A stretch of 64,000 bases of DNA from Plasmodiophora brassicae (taxonomy: Eukaryota; Endomyxa; Phytomyxea; Plasmodiophorida; Plasmodiophoridae). Location of the stretch: the NCBI GenBank assembly GCA_039704465.1, contig JASFAU010000012.1:1138203-1202202 (forward strand), given 5' to 3'. The notes below the pieces were generated by a model. It saw only the letters and a list, made by a program, of their open reading frames with translations. It was not told the origin of the DNA and did not search any database. The position numbers and the translations under genes were made by a program. The stretch's first letter is position 1. Every line of letters starts with the position of its first letter. Below are positions 21,926 to 34,235 of the stretch, piece by piece.

Positions 21926-23184
21926 TCAAATGTATTCCCCAGAAAAGATCTTTCTCTGGACAAAGCGGATGACGAAATCAAATTCCACATCGTTCAGAGC
22001 TTCCAGATCCGATTTCACTCCATTCTCCAGCATATCACTGATCACCTGCGGGACAACGTTGAGGGTCACGCAACGAGGGCGCCGACATGTCTGACCCGTC
22101 GAACACTGTCCGACGCAGCAATGGCTGGGTCATGTAGAAGGCTACGAGCCACTACAGGGATGCCGTCAGCGCCACGAATACCGAGGACGGCAGATCGGCG
22201 GCACTACCTGACCGGTCCCGGACCGTCAGCTCCTTGATAGCGTGGGCCCCGATCTGGAAACGACGGAGATCAGACCAGAACAATCCTGCCAACCGGCACA
22301 TAATCGGTCAGTAGACAGCGTCCTTCTCGTACGCATTCCAAAGACCGATGTAGCGAAGGTGGCAGGTGTAGAATTGCGAATCGAACGACGAACAAGACCC
22401 GTGCTTGTATGTGGCCATGATAAGAGCGCCTGAAGCACACGTCAGACCATATAGGCCTATGCGGATACACGGTCCCGCTGCACCGCTCGGATTGTAATCG
22501 AAGAGGCCATAGGTCGGCAGGTCGAACAGATCTTGCAGCCTTCGAATGAGACGCCTTGTTAGCATGTCAGGTACGCCTTTGCCGGTGATCAGGATCGCCT
22601 GCATCCGATGGTGCAGATGTCCGCTCACGAACCGCGAGAACACCGCTTCTGTCTCAGGGAAACGCATCCAGATCAAGTACTTCTCTTGTTGGCAGCAGAA
22701 TTCATACCAGACCTTTCTCGACAATAATCACCATCTGGGCCGTCGTCCTCACTGCTGTACTGCGATGCGTCATGCCCGGCACAATTAGCTCAGGATGATC
22801 GGCGAATACATGCATGATCCCGTTCGCCTTCACGATTTCACTCAGCTGACCATGAGCATCAGGTTCCAGGACGGATGGATACCGGACCTCCTCCATCGAC
22901 ATGTCACCGATTGCAAGCCCTTTAGGGGATCCTTCGACGAACAGATTATGACGTGCTATCTTCAGAGCGCCGCATACGTCTAGGTGGAAGCATATGATAC
23001 GCGAACAACACAGCATGCAGGGCGCGCGACAAACGGTACCTTGCAGTATTTGACAACATGCTGACGGCGACTGGAATATCGGGAGACTGTAGTACAGTTC
23101 GCGTGTGGTGATCATAGACTCATGCCGCAGAGGATTGTTGAATATATACGCCAGGCAGTGCAGGACTGTGTACGTACGCACCAT
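21926..23184 (-). CDS. SPO11: Meiotic DNA double-strand-break protein SPO11 (TOP6A family)
   Basis: Seven exons on the minus strand: 23184-23040, 22979-22713, 22648-22484, 22429-22346, 22285-22208, 22151-22096 and 22045-21926, giving 304 residues. SPO11 makes the breaks that start meiotic recombination through a Tyr-DNA link. Evidence: TTRELYYSLPIFQ with the catalytic Tyr pair, ALKIARHNLFVEGSPKGLAIGD, VIIVEKEAVFSRF, ILITGKGVPDMLTRRLIRRL, the Toprim metal site GLFDYNPSGALIM with YKHGS, LRYIGLFWSDLRRF, and the C-terminal ISDMLENGVKSDLEAL. Most of these blocks appear only after splicing. The protein is shorter than typical relatives, so one upstream exon is probably missing from my model. A 42-base in-frame stretch in exon 2 could be a further intron. 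Confidence 0.9.
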
Positions 23185-24372
23185 TCGTGTCAGAAGGGCG
23201 GTACCAGGCAGATACCCTCATCATACACTGCATGTGGTACCGGAGTGAACGTGCACTGAGCACTCGTGCTCTCAGGCGCCGTGCCTCATTGCGACCCGCG
23301 TTGGCGCGGTCAATCTGCGACGCGTGTCACTTAGCATGTAGCATCCGGGCGCTTATGCAGAGTATCTATGCAGACCGTTTCGATGATGGCCGTGCAGCCG
23401 TCGGCGCAGGCAGCGGCATAGGCGACTGCCAGGCCGCAGATGCGTTCCCGCACGACCGCTGGACATAGGTCCTGGTCGACATGACCGATATGCGCCATGG
23501 CGTCCCCGACGCGTACCACCAAACGAGCACGAACGGAACGATTGCCGCACAGTGCAGCCCCGGACCGCACAGCCATGCGGGCACCCGCACCCAGCCCACC
23601 ATCCGCCGCAGAGCGGTGCTGACGGAGCAGTGCTACGTGCAGATCGATCCGGACCGCCCGTCCTGGCACCCGAGCGGCACCAGATAATCAAACTTCACGG
23701 GATCGAATTAAAGGTCGCCGTTATAACTGGGGTCACGACTCATGAGGCGCTTGCGTGAAAAGCGCGAAACCCAAGTACAGTGTAACTGGGGTCACCCCTC
23801 TGTCTTCATTCGCCATCCCCGTTGCCTTCGCCAGCTAGCGCTTGTCACAGTGTAACAATTGGGCACTTTACCTGTCGTCCAAGAAGGAAGGGTTTCGTCC
23901 AGAATGGTGATTATGCGATTGCCATACATTCCGTTCGCAAGCTCCCGAATTGTCGCAAATCATGGTAGGCACCTGATCAATCGGTAAACCGTGCTTCAAG
24001 AGTCGCAACGCATCAGCGCATTGCCTATCGATTGCATCCGTATTGATGACGAGCCCGCCTGCACGCTCTCGTATCAATCCGCTACAGTTGGCCAGGAACG
24101 TGCTTGACCATACACTTGCGGATAACTTGACCGACGTTCCTGATCTTATCCACGTTTGCTAGACGGCAGGGAAATTGAAGGTTGATATCCACCGTCCCCG
24201 ATATATGAAGCACTCGCCAATGGAGTCAGTTCTGAGAGAAAAAAGGCTCTCCGACGTCAGTACTGGTCGCTAGCATCGACAAGGGCGCCACTCCAGAATC
24301 CGATCGCGACGTACCTTGAACCACATGGTAATACCTTGTGCACGGTACACCATCCCGTGATCTCATACTACT
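23185..24372. other. Long intergenic region, no gene recognised
   Basis: About 1.2 kb between the divergent SPO11 and GH144-like genes. Only short frames without recognisable domains occur. The 23690-24330 half is distinctly more AT-rich than the neighbouring genes. A missing 5' exon of SPO11 may lie near 23200-23300. GTGTAACTGGGGTCACCCC-like sequence recurs at 23727 and 23780. Confidence 0.4.
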
Positions 24373-27300
24373 ATGTCATCATGGCATACGCTGCCTCTAG
24401 CTCTTACGTCAATACTCGTATGTTTGGCAAGGTTCGCGGCGCCGGATTCAGCTTTCAGCACATTCACGGGCGTGCCGATCGCGATACGGTCCCTGATCGG
24501 ACCCGAGCACCCAGGCTTGCCTGGAAAGTGCATTGGAACGAGCGATACAGGGAACATGGGGGCCACTGTCCGCTTAGGGTACTGCGGTGCTACAGTGACG
24601 TCTACAGGCGCCCGCTTGGGCTATGCAAATCAACTGTTCACGATAACATCGACGGCGGATGGTCAAGCATGGCAGATGTTAAGTTCATCCGGGCTTTGCG
24701 TGAACGGACGACGTCTTGTGTTAGAAACCTGCTCCTCGTCGAGCGCCGACCAGATGTTCGTCTTTACAATCGCGATGTGGACGTCAAATGGAACATATCC
24801 CATCGTGTCAATCAACGCGGTGGGGGCGCAACTGCAGTTTCAAGCATTGGTGAATGACTCTATTGTCACTGCTCCGTGTTCGAACTCTTCTCTGGCACAG
24901 TTGTTCCAGGTCGGAAACCCTGTCATCAGCACGGTCCCGTCGTCATCATATACGACTGCAGGCGGGCTCGTCTGCTACGCCTCCGATCAAGCCGTCGTCT
25001 TGCACTGGACCTCCCCTAGTACCGTTCAGCACACTTTGTTTACCGTCATGCGGCGATTATCGAATGCCCCGGGTGCCCCATTCCAGCAGATCGGAACCGT
25101 ATCGGGTCGTTACGGGCTGAATTACTACGACAGCAGCGTTGCTCTGGACAAGTCTTACGACTATCGGATAGCGACCGGAAATTGGATTGGCCCGACGTGC
25201 ACAGCTGCGGCTCGAGCGAACGTGCTGGAAGACGATGACGCATTCCTGGACTATCTGCAGCGAACTGCATTCGACTACTTTTGGTTCCAGGCGCACCCGC
25301 GGACCGGCCTCGTTCGCGATCGAAACGAACCTTGGGCGAATGCCGACGTCATGGCCACTGGTTTCGGACTAACGGCTATGGCCATCGGGGCTGACCGTGG
25401 GTACATATCGAGGCGCGACGCGGCTGATCGTGTGCTGACAACTCTGATGACGTTACGGAAGGGGACGCAATCGCCAGCGGCTTCCAACGTCTCCGGGTAC
25501 TCTTAATACGTAATTGCCGCGTTGCAGAACTGATGGCCATGCTCAGGTACAATGGGTTCTTCTACCACCGGCTGGACCCAGACACAGGGTACCGTGCAGA
25601 GAACTGCGAATTGTCGCCATATGTGACCGCTGTCTTGATGTCGGGGGTTCTGTACGTCAAGCAGTTCTTCACACTGCCGAATGAGGCCGCCATATCTGGC
25701 AATGCAACGGCCCTATTCAATGCTGTCAACTGGACATTCTTTCAGGAACCTGACCATCGTCTCGGGTATCAATGGTATCCGGACACGGGAATGGACGCGT
25801 ACGAATACCACGGATTGTCCGAAGCGAAATTGCTGTACATCATGGCAATTGGATCGCAAACGCACCCCATACCGCCGACGTTCTGGTCGGCATACACATC
25901 GACCTATACGGCGGCGGCACAGTATGGATATTCGTTCATTGAGAGCTCTCCGCTGTTTACCCATCAATCATCTGAACTCTATTTCGATTTCCGCCGGGTC
26001 GCTGACCTTTCCGGCACAGTCAACTACTTTGAGAATAGTCGCATTGCGACTCTAACACAGCAGCGATATTCCATGGACAAGAAGGCGTCGTATGCATGGC
26101 ACTCTGAACATTTCTGGGGAATATCCGACTGTGATGGCCCTGGGAACGGTTCGGCGTCGACGTCTGGACCCAATGGCGTCTACTACGGTTACACCACACG
26201 CGGTGCCATTCCTGCATTGAACGACGATAACACCGTCACACCAGAGGGTCCCGCTGGATCATTCATGTTCACACCGACGATTTCGCTGGACGCATTGCGG
26301 TACATGTACAAGACGTACTGCAACGTTTCCTGCGTATCGTACGGCTTATCGGACGCTATCAACCCGAACTGGCCAGGCACCTGGGCCAGTCCTGACGTTG
26401 TCGGCTCACATCAAGGCCATCTACTGCTATCCTTGGAAAACCAACGGACTGCCGGTCGTATCTGGTCCTCGTTCATGCAGAACACCGAAATGGCTACCGC
26501 ATTCCAGCGGATTCCTTCATTGCGGATATCGAACGTCACCGAATTTAATCTGTATCTAGCGTCGATACGCCCCGGCAAGCGAGCCCCGTTGCGAACTTTG
26601 ACGTCGGGAAACCTGTCGTCATCAACGTGCTTGACACGGACAAGTGTCCCGTCGGGTCCGATTGGATTCGCCCCGTGCCTGTCGTATTTGGCGACGACAA
26701 CAGTCGAGAGTGTCCCATTAACTGGCGGAACCATGCAGCAGGTCTACATTCGCCAATGGGGAACGGACTTCTATATTCTGCAGCTGGGGCCTGATTTCTC
26801 AATGTGTATCGATGTGCCTCGAGCTGCGTCAACAATCGGCCTGCAACTCCAGTCTTACAGGTGCGACTTAGTCGGGTTCCCATCTGGAAGTCAATGGTTT
26901 CGCATCAAAGTAGTCGGTGCTGATCAGGATGATGTCCCGATCATCAACCTGATCCAATATGACAGCGGGCTGTGCCTGGAAAGCTCATCAAATCACTCGG
27001 GGCCGGTTGCGCTCCGTCAACAGACCTGTATTCCACACCGGTTACAGCAGATGTTCGTGTATGGGTCAACAGTAAGCGCACCTGCCGCGACCTGCCCGAT
27101 ACACCCTCAGCGATTGTCAACTACGGCTAGAACTAGGCAGCCAACGCCGCCTTCGCAGAGGGGACTTTCAGGAACAGGTACTCGAAAATTCAGGATCCCG
27201 TCGACGCAGACGTCGACTGCCTTGGGGTACCAAACGCGACACATGACCCCGACGACGTTGAATATTGGCAATACCGGCGCCTTCACGACATCGGCTCGGG

Positions 27301-27755
27301 CAACCTCGACACTGATCCCAACCCCTGTTCCCAGCGTCTCCTATCCGTCGTCAATTTCAGCCCGGTCGTCTACCGATGCCGGCCTTTCGGTTCTTACCAG
27401 CCCGTTGTTCCTGGTACTTGCTACCACCAGTCTTGTAATCGTAGCTGTCGTCGTTGTAGTCTACGTCTGTACACGACCGACCATACAAATCCGGTTCGTT
27501 CCTGTGCATGTCACGACCCCGCATCCGTCCCAACTGCCGGCGTATCCAGCAATGCCACCTCAACCACCTTCGCCGATACTACTGCCACTTCATGGACGTC
27601 AGATCCCGACGTCGACATCGCCATCCGGTATTAATACCTCCATCCAGTCCAGTGTCAAAAGGTCAAGCAAGATGCGTTATCGGCGGGATGTGGCTGTGGA
27701 CAAGTTCAACCAAGGAGCAATGACAATGTCGACCTCAGAATCCGATTGTGACTGA
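24373..27755 (+). CDS. GH144-like (glycoamylase-like) glycosidase with lectin regions and a C-terminal membrane anchor
   Basis: Two exons, 24373-25496 and 25547-27755, joined by a 50-base GT-AG intron (phase 2), encode 1,110 residues. Order: signal peptide (about residues 1-28), a ricin-B-type lectin-like region, an Fn3-like segment around residues 200-280 with an SYDYRIA strand, then a catalytic region resembling the glycoamylase-like/GH144 family: DDAFLDYLQRTAFDYFWFQA, RTGLVRDRNEP, ATGFGLTAMAIG, YNGFFYHRLDPDTG, ELSPYVTAVLMSG, YEYHGLSEAKLLYIMAIGSQ and HFWGISDCDGP. Characterised GH144 enzymes are endo-beta-1,2-glucanases; that activity is inference here. A second lectin-like region (FSMCIDVP, SGLCLESS) follows, then a Ser/Thr-rich stalk, one membrane helix (LVLATTSLVIVAVVVVVYV) and a ~90-residue cytoplasmic tail. 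It should be a type I surface protein. Confidence 0.82.
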
Positions 27756-28076
27756 ACAGCGGGACCTTGGCCGAATAGTACCGTTCTAATGTCCGACCCG
27801 CCGAGAGATGAGATGGGGCTGATACTTACATTCATTGACGACTTGCATGGAACGTAGCCGTGCAGAATAAGATGAGTATCTAGACCTGTACGCCTGGGCT
27901 TGGTTAGGCAAACAACCGGGAAGCGCTTCGCAAAACTGGACTGGTGCCGCGTGCGACCTCCTGGGCGGGCAGTGGTGCGACCAGCGGTTGGGGCTCGCGT
28001 TGCTTCGCCAATACATTCCACGAATCGTCTCAGATCGGCTGATCGTCTGTCAGCCCCCGCCGATATGGCGACGATG
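27756..28076. other. Gene-free stretch at the start of the subtelomeric mosaic
   Basis: No gene recognised between the glycosidase stop codon and the first copy of the 0.5-kb direct repeat. Confidence 0.4.
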
Positions 28077-28544
28077 CGAGATCGCACTGCACCTTGAGGA
28101 TAGGTACGAGTCATCGCCCGCTGCACAGTCACGCAGGCCTTCTGACACGCTGGACGTCACAGGTCTACCGTCTCCTGACGTCGAAGCGGGACGGGTACAA
28201 CGTGGCGCAGGCCAGATGATGCACTCCTCGTCGCCCCAGCCCTGTACCATGCGACGATGGCTGGCTGACCGTCGTCGCCGACCTCCCTGTCTGCGCGTCG
28301 AGCGGTGCCTGCCTGCCTGCGTTGTGTTCGGCATCGCATGTCACAAGTCTTCGACGTCCCGAGGCGCCTGATCGCCGTACCCTGCGACTATGGCGACGTC
28401 ATCGATGCACCCCGCAGGGCGTCCGCCGACGCGTCGAACACATCTGGGCGAACGCCATGCACTGGTACGGATTGTCGTCTAATGCAAAGGACCAGGGCCT
28501 CACACGTTCTGCACAGGACTCGCGCCTCGCGTGTCGCCGACGAC
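28077..28544. repeat. Direct repeat copy 1 (partner at 31351-31852)
   Basis: This 0.47-kb segment aligns along its length with 31351-31852 in the same orientation, sharing blocks such as CACAGTCACGCAGGCCTTC, GTCGTCGCCGACCTCCCTG and TTCGGCATCGCATGT with scattered substitutions and small indels. Both copies contain the antisense peptide of the dispersed repeat family near their right ends. Confidence 0.8.
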
Positions 28545-28795
28545 GTGGCACCTGTTGGACCGGTTCGATGTCGACGTTTCGCGCGGGACGGTTCGCGCGT
28601 CCACCAGCAGTATGTTCGTGTACTTGCGATTGCGCGCGAGTTAGATGTCTCCGTCGCCTCAGTACCGGCATTGACAATTTCGAACCTCTCTGGGCTACTT
28701 AGCAGCTGGGCGGCCCGCTTTCGCAGCAACATCACCCTTCGATCGCTTCTTTGGCAGCTTGGGCATCTGCAATGTCACTCTGCCCGCAACACCTT

Positions 28796-30519
28796 CTAGC
28801 CAATGAACCTGTACGCCGACGACCGTGACGACGACTCGCAGACATCGCTGGTGTCCTGGGACGGTTCTTCGCTGTCGACGTCGCTGGACATCGGATCCAA
28901 ATCCTTCTTACTCTGTTCAGACACAAAGTGGTTCAGCAGGGTTGTACTAATCCGTTCACATGCCAGCAGTACACGTACAGTTCGCCGGGACCTCGTTGCA
29001 GCCCGGTTCTCCATCAAGGAAGCGCGCCGACTTTTCGCTGTTCGACGGGCGGGGGCGTTACCCTCACCGACGACGTCGGCATCGACATCATCGGGCGCCA
29101 TGCCGTCGCCGGCCAGGTCGATGGCGCTTCTGCGTTTCCTCAGTGCGTCTTGATACATCATCAGCAGGCGTCCGACGATCGACGCGATCCTATCGTCGGC
29201 GGCGTCCCCCTGACTCCTCGACGTGAGAACGACGAGCTCGATCGCCATACGAAGGACCTCGAAGGTGTGCTTGGTCGCTCACCCGACCTCGCTGAGGTTG
29301 CCTCCGACAGCGCCGATCAGGCAAAGTTCGTGGGCGAAGTTTCCCCATTCGATGATGCCGGCGTTCAGTGTCTTGAGGAGCGCCGCAACGTCGATGGCGT
29401 GTTCATCGACCTGCTGCCCGGCAGAGTTCCTGTTCGGACCCAGATATGTCAAGCAACCAAGGCTGCGCGCATGGTAGATCAAGAGGATGATCCTCTGCGC
29501 CAGGCCCCATTTGGACAGGTCGACCGGCGACGGCCAATGTCCGGACACGTCCTTGACCAGTTTGCTGACCTGCTTCGACAGCTGCCGGTACGATTTGGAC
29601 AGGTGAATCCTGTCGTCGAAGCAGGGCGCCTGAACCAGGGCAGCGTTGTGCGGATTGCCGAGGAAACCGTCCCAGTCGACCAGAGTCCGCCTGCCCTCAC
29701 CATCGTTCTTGCAGTGCATGACGCCCTGCATGACTGCCATGGGTTCCCACAGCCAATGCCGCCGGTGCTTGTTGCCATGGAACGCGGACGGCAGCGGCAG
29801 GTCCTGCCAGGACTCCCGAGCCTGCGCCAACGTAACGGATCGCGACGATAGCGGGATCTTGCTGTATCTTTCCAGGTCCAGTCAATGGCACAATATTCTG
29901 GGGATCCCACACTGGAGGGACCAGCATGACCACCTGCTGCAAGATGTCCCTGAACTGGGCGGAGGGCGCCCATCGACCCGCCGGTCGCCGGCGCAGTGCA
30001 CGACGCTCGGCCGGGCTGCTGTCGCCCGACGCCATCAGCATGCGCGCGCACGTATGCATGAGTGACGCGAACGGGAGGCGCTTCCACGAGAACGACGTAG
30101 GGATTCATGACACAGACGTCCCAGCGAAGGCGCAACGACACGTGAATGGAATCACGCCCAACGAGCCGCCGCATGAACTGCACCTTTGTCAGCAACGCCC
30201 GCATGACATCGGCCTCTCGAAAGCGGCTTGTCGGCACGATCGACATGATGTCACGCCACAGCGCCACGTGCGGCAGCGTATCGACCCCTGGTGACATCCA
30301 GTTGAATGCTACCCACTCCGCGAACGTGACCCGTTGGATGGACGGGAGAGAAGGGTCAATAGCGGATCCTGGGCTCGCCAGTCGAAGCAGAGCCCTAAGC
30401 GATGGCAGAAACGACTTGAACAAATAGTCGTACTCCTGGTCCAGGTCTGGGCGGTCAAGGGCGTGGCTGAAGAACGACGCGAGGATCTTCCTTTCCCGCA
30501 GCTTCTTGGCGCCCTGCAT
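28796..30519 (-). CDS. Unrecognised multi-exon protein (exon limits approximate)
   Basis: Three long minus-strand frames read as one gene: about 30519-30050 beginning MQGAKKLRERKILASFF, 29830-29270 with WEPMAVMQGV, LVDWDGFLGNPHNAAL and LAQRIILLIYHARSLG, and 29255-28796 ending in an acidic Ser-rich tail. The last junction can be read through a GT...AG pair near 29255-29285 that keeps the frame (LSEVLRMAIELVVL). The first junction, between about 30050 and 29840, was not resolved. The product looks mostly alpha-helical and soluble, with no domain I know. A partial inverted copy of its 5' part follows at 30666, which suggests a subtelomeric gene family. Confidence 0.5.
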
Positions 30520-31035
30520 CGACGGGCGAGTCCACGATCTGTCATTGACCATTCTGTCGCGTCCATCCAACGGGTCACGTTTGCCGAATGGATCCTGGAT
30601 GTCACCAGGGGTCGATACGTGGACGCGACAGAAGGGTCAATGACGGATCGTGGACTCGCCAGTCGATGCAGGGCGCCAAGAAGCTGCGGGAAAGGAAGAT
30701 CCTCGCGTCGTTCTTCAGCCATGCCCTTGAACGCCCAGACCTGGACCAAGAGTACGACTATTTGTTCAAGTCGTTTCTGCCATCGCTTAGGGCCCTGCAT
30801 CGACTGGCGAGCCCAGGATCCGCTATTGACCCTTCTCTCCCGTCCATCCAACGGGTCACGTTCGCGGAATGGGTAGCATTCAACTGGATGTCACCAGGGG
30901 TCGATACGCTGCCGCACGTGGCGCTGTGGCGTGACATCATGTCGATCGCGCCGACAAGCCGCTTTCGAGAGGCCGATGTCATGCGGGCGTTGTTGACGAG
31001 GGTACAAGCCCGGCGCCGAGCCCTGGGGCGTGATG
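30175..31035. repeat. Inverted duplication (arms ~0.37 kb, ~50-base loop)
   Basis: The left arm, about 30178-30560, is the reverse complement of the right arm, about 30612-31000, at high identity (for example GTGACATCATGTCGATCG against its complement). The central ~50 bases are a further shortened copy of the same gene segment (GTCACCAGGGGTCGATAC is present once per arm and once in the loop). The duplicated sequence is the 5' coding part of the unrecognised gene. Confidence 0.85.
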
Positions 31036-31436
31036 TCATTCACGTGTCGTTGCGTCTACGCTGGGATGGCCGTGTCGTGCATCCTCACGTCGTCCTTGTT
31101 GATGCGCCTCCGGAGGGGCGTCGTCAGCGCGACAGACGATCCGACGACGCTGCCGCCAACGCCGCCTACTGCGACATCGTACACTGCCGCCCGATCGGCA
31201 CCGTACGGCAAAAGTCGTCCAGGCCCAGATGCGCCTGCCTGCCCTGTCCGCTCGCGCCGACGTCGCCGCCGGACAGAGGCGCGGGTCAACGCGACCGCTA
31301 CGACCTCAATACGGCCTGCTGGACGCCAGGCGACGTTTCCGACACGTCTGCGAGATCGTACTGCACCTTGACGATAGGTACAAGTCATCGCCTGCTGCAC
31401 AGTCACGCAGGCCTTCTGACACGCTCGACGTCATAG
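30666..31436 (+). pseudogene. Inverted 5' copy of the unrecognised 28.8-30.5 kb gene
   Basis: From the ATG at 30666 the plus strand repeats the start of the minus-strand gene almost unchanged (MQGAKKLRERKILASFF, then DLDQEYDYLFKSFLPSLRAL, then TFAEWVAFNWMSPGVDTL) to about 31110. It then runs into unrelated repeat-derived sequence. The 3' exons of the donor gene are absent, so it is classed as a truncated copy, although the frame is open. Confidence 0.65.
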
Positions 31437-33743
31437 GTCTGCCGTCGCCTGCCGTCGAAGCGGGATGGGTACAACGTCGCGCAGGCCTGGTGACGCACTC
31501 GTCGTCCGACGATTGCTACGACTTGGCATGCCACGCCCCTGCTCTTCACCATGCGCCGGTGGCTGGCTGACCAGACAGGGTCGTCGCCGACCTCCCTGTC
31601 TGCGCGTCGAGCGGCGCCTGCCTGCCTGCGCTGTGTTCGGCATCGCATGTCGCAAGTCTTCGACGTCCCGAAGCGCCTGATCGCCGTACCAGCGACTGTT
31701 ACGACATCGTCGATGCATTCTGCAGGATGTCTGCAGACGCGCCGAACACTTTTGGGCGAACGCCATGCACTGGTACGGATTGTCGTCTAATGCAAAGGAT
31801 CAGGTCCTCACACGTTCTGCACAGGACTCGCACCTCGCGTGTCGCCGACGACCTGTCGCCCCTGCTTGCCCTGCATGCGTCCTCGCCGTGGTCGTCTTCG
31901 ACCGGCGCCACCGGCAAATGCGTCCGCCTACGACCATAACAGGGCGCTGCTGGCCGCCTGTTCACCTCCTGGTCAGCGGCGTGTCGTTGCCCTGATTGCC
32001 CTAGTCACCGACGCCCGGATACGCCTTCCTGCCCCTGCTTGCGTCCATGTCGACGTCGCAGCCGACCGTATCTGCACGGGCCAACACATTCACGACGAAG
32101 ACAACGCCCCTGCGACGCCGCCGCCGCCCAACACCACGGGTCAATATAGATCCACCACGACCGCGACACGTCCTGCAGGACGCCTGCTGACGCACCAGAT
32201 ACATCTGGCCGGACGCCCTGCCCGTTCACGACAGGTACGAGTCGACGTCTGATGCACAGGGTCCCGGGACATTTGATATTCTGGACAGGACTCGAGTGCC
32301 GTCGCCTATCCAGCATGAGGACCTGCAGCGCAGCAGGCATCATGGCGATACTCTGCTTTTCTGCAAGGTGAAGGCCCATTAACCTGTTGCCTTTCGAACC
32401 GGCTGACATTCATATCGTTCCCGGCAGGTGCCAGCATTGCTGCTCAGAATCCAGGCGAGTTCGGAACCATCGTTGTTGCCGCGTCGGCCCCTGCTGGTAC
32501 TGGTTTGACGAATTGTGCATCCCCAGCCTGGCTGACATCCCCGGTATTCTGTCAGACACTGGCGATGCTGCTAAGAATCCTGACGAGTGCTGTGTCACCC
32601 CTGTTGCCGCCGTGCGCCTATTCTGATGCTGGTCGGCAGGCGTCACGTAATCGACTTCCTGTTCTGGTCGACCTTCAGGCGACTGCAAGCTGCTTGAACC
32701 ACTCCATTCTGGTACGCCGTCCGCTGATTCCCCTTGGTATCGCATCGCTTTTGAGCGATTCTGCTTGTATTGCAGGTACCGCCCTGGACCGGCTCGACGC
32801 CATACGACGCGGTGTCCCTTCGCGTATGTCACATGCCCATTCCATTGGGTCCAAGAATCTGATCCCGACCACGGAAGAACTGTCGCCCGGTGAGGCCGTC
32901 ATCGTGCGTCCAGATGCGCCACGTGACCTGTATGGCCTGGCTGACACATAGATCAGGCCGTCAGTTCCATAGCACGTACAGTGACAATCCGCTCAGACAT
33001 TCTAACCGCTGTCCTACAGGTCGGCCCTAACGCGCCTGCCTGCCCTGCCCGAGCCCACGCTGATGTCGCCGCCCACCATCATCACTGACGGCCGGATTCA
33101 CTACGACCAGAACACGTCCTGCTGGACGCCTGCCAGCGAGCCCGATACGTCTGGGCGAACGTGCGGCCCCTCCTGGACAGGTACGATTCTTTGCCTGATG
33201 CATCGAGTCGGGCACTCTAACACGTGGTGGACAGGACACGCCTGCAGTCAGCCGCCGTTTCCCGTCCAGCGTGAACACCAGCAAGACAGCAGTTGTGCTG
33301 CGTAGGCGAGCTGGGGACAACGTCGCGCCGACCTGCTCCTCAGCTGAGGTGGCACGCGGGCGGCACGCCGATCGCTGCAATCGGTCGCGAGCTCACCTGC
33401 ACTGCACCATGCGTCTACGCCCGGCCGACAAACCAAGGGCATCGTCGAGGCCCCATCTGCTTGCACATCTGCGCCTGCCTGCCCTGCATGCCGTCGAGCA
33501 GGGCGGCGCCGCCTATCGTCCGTTGCCGCCGGTTGACATGCGAACGCCTACCTGCCATCGACGACCCCGCCGCCATCCCGGCCGGCGTATTGCCACAACC
33601 AGACCCGTTCAATACAAGCTCACCGTGTCGTCACACGCGTACAACGACCGTGCACATTCGTCCTGGCGTCACCGGGCGCCCAACGGTAGCCTTTGCTGCA
33701 ACCGTTGCCGTGGAGGCGAACTTGGCGCTCCTCGGGGTGATCG
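31037..33743. repeat. Decayed dispersed-repeat mosaic, block 1
   Basis: No intact gene is evident. The block contains direct repeat copy 2 (31351-31852) and copies of the dispersed repeat whose anchors are a GACACGTCTGGGCGAACG-like box followed by a CCAGGACAGGTACGA-like box (31356-31395, 32213-32255, 33157-33190). It also has a CCAACCAAGGGCGTCG-like box (33424-33440) about 175 bases before a CAACCAGAACCGTTCAATAC-like box (33597-33612). Part of 31130-31270 is homologous to 39430-39620. Confidence 0.65.
31351..31852. repeat. Direct repeat copy 2 (partner at 28077-28544)
   Basis: Same orientation and same order of blocks as the first copy, about 3.3 kb away, with substitutions and small indels. 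The two copies bracket the unrecognised gene and its inverted duplicate. Confidence 0.8.
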
Positions 33744-34235
33744 TCAGCTATGCATGCATTCGTCAGGCACCCGAATGAGGTCAACGGACGGATCCGAGCA
33801 CACGTCGTCGATCGCGATGGGATGATGTCGCATTACGGTTCGGACGTCGTCAAGTTCACGAGCCTTCGCCCACAGATGGTCGGAGATACCATCCACAGTG
33901 TCAGGTAGCTGCTGCACGTCCGGCATCGCGAAATTTGCAGTGCCGCCAGACTCAGTGGCAATATGTTGTCAGCGCACACCATCATCTATAGGTGGTCGAC
34001 AAGGCTCATGAATGCACCGGCTGACAATAATGCTCATTTGGGTCAAGCTTTTCCAAGTATCGGTGAACAAGCGAAAGTTTCGTTTCCACTTTGACCACCC
34101 GTGATACTTTAGAAAACATTCTACCTACTCAGCGCCTGCGAGGAATGGTCACAATTCCCATTGCTAAAATACGTAGCAGTTGCTCTAGACTGCTCGTTTG
34201 CTCTCATATATATTGTCGTGTTCTGACGCAAGCAG

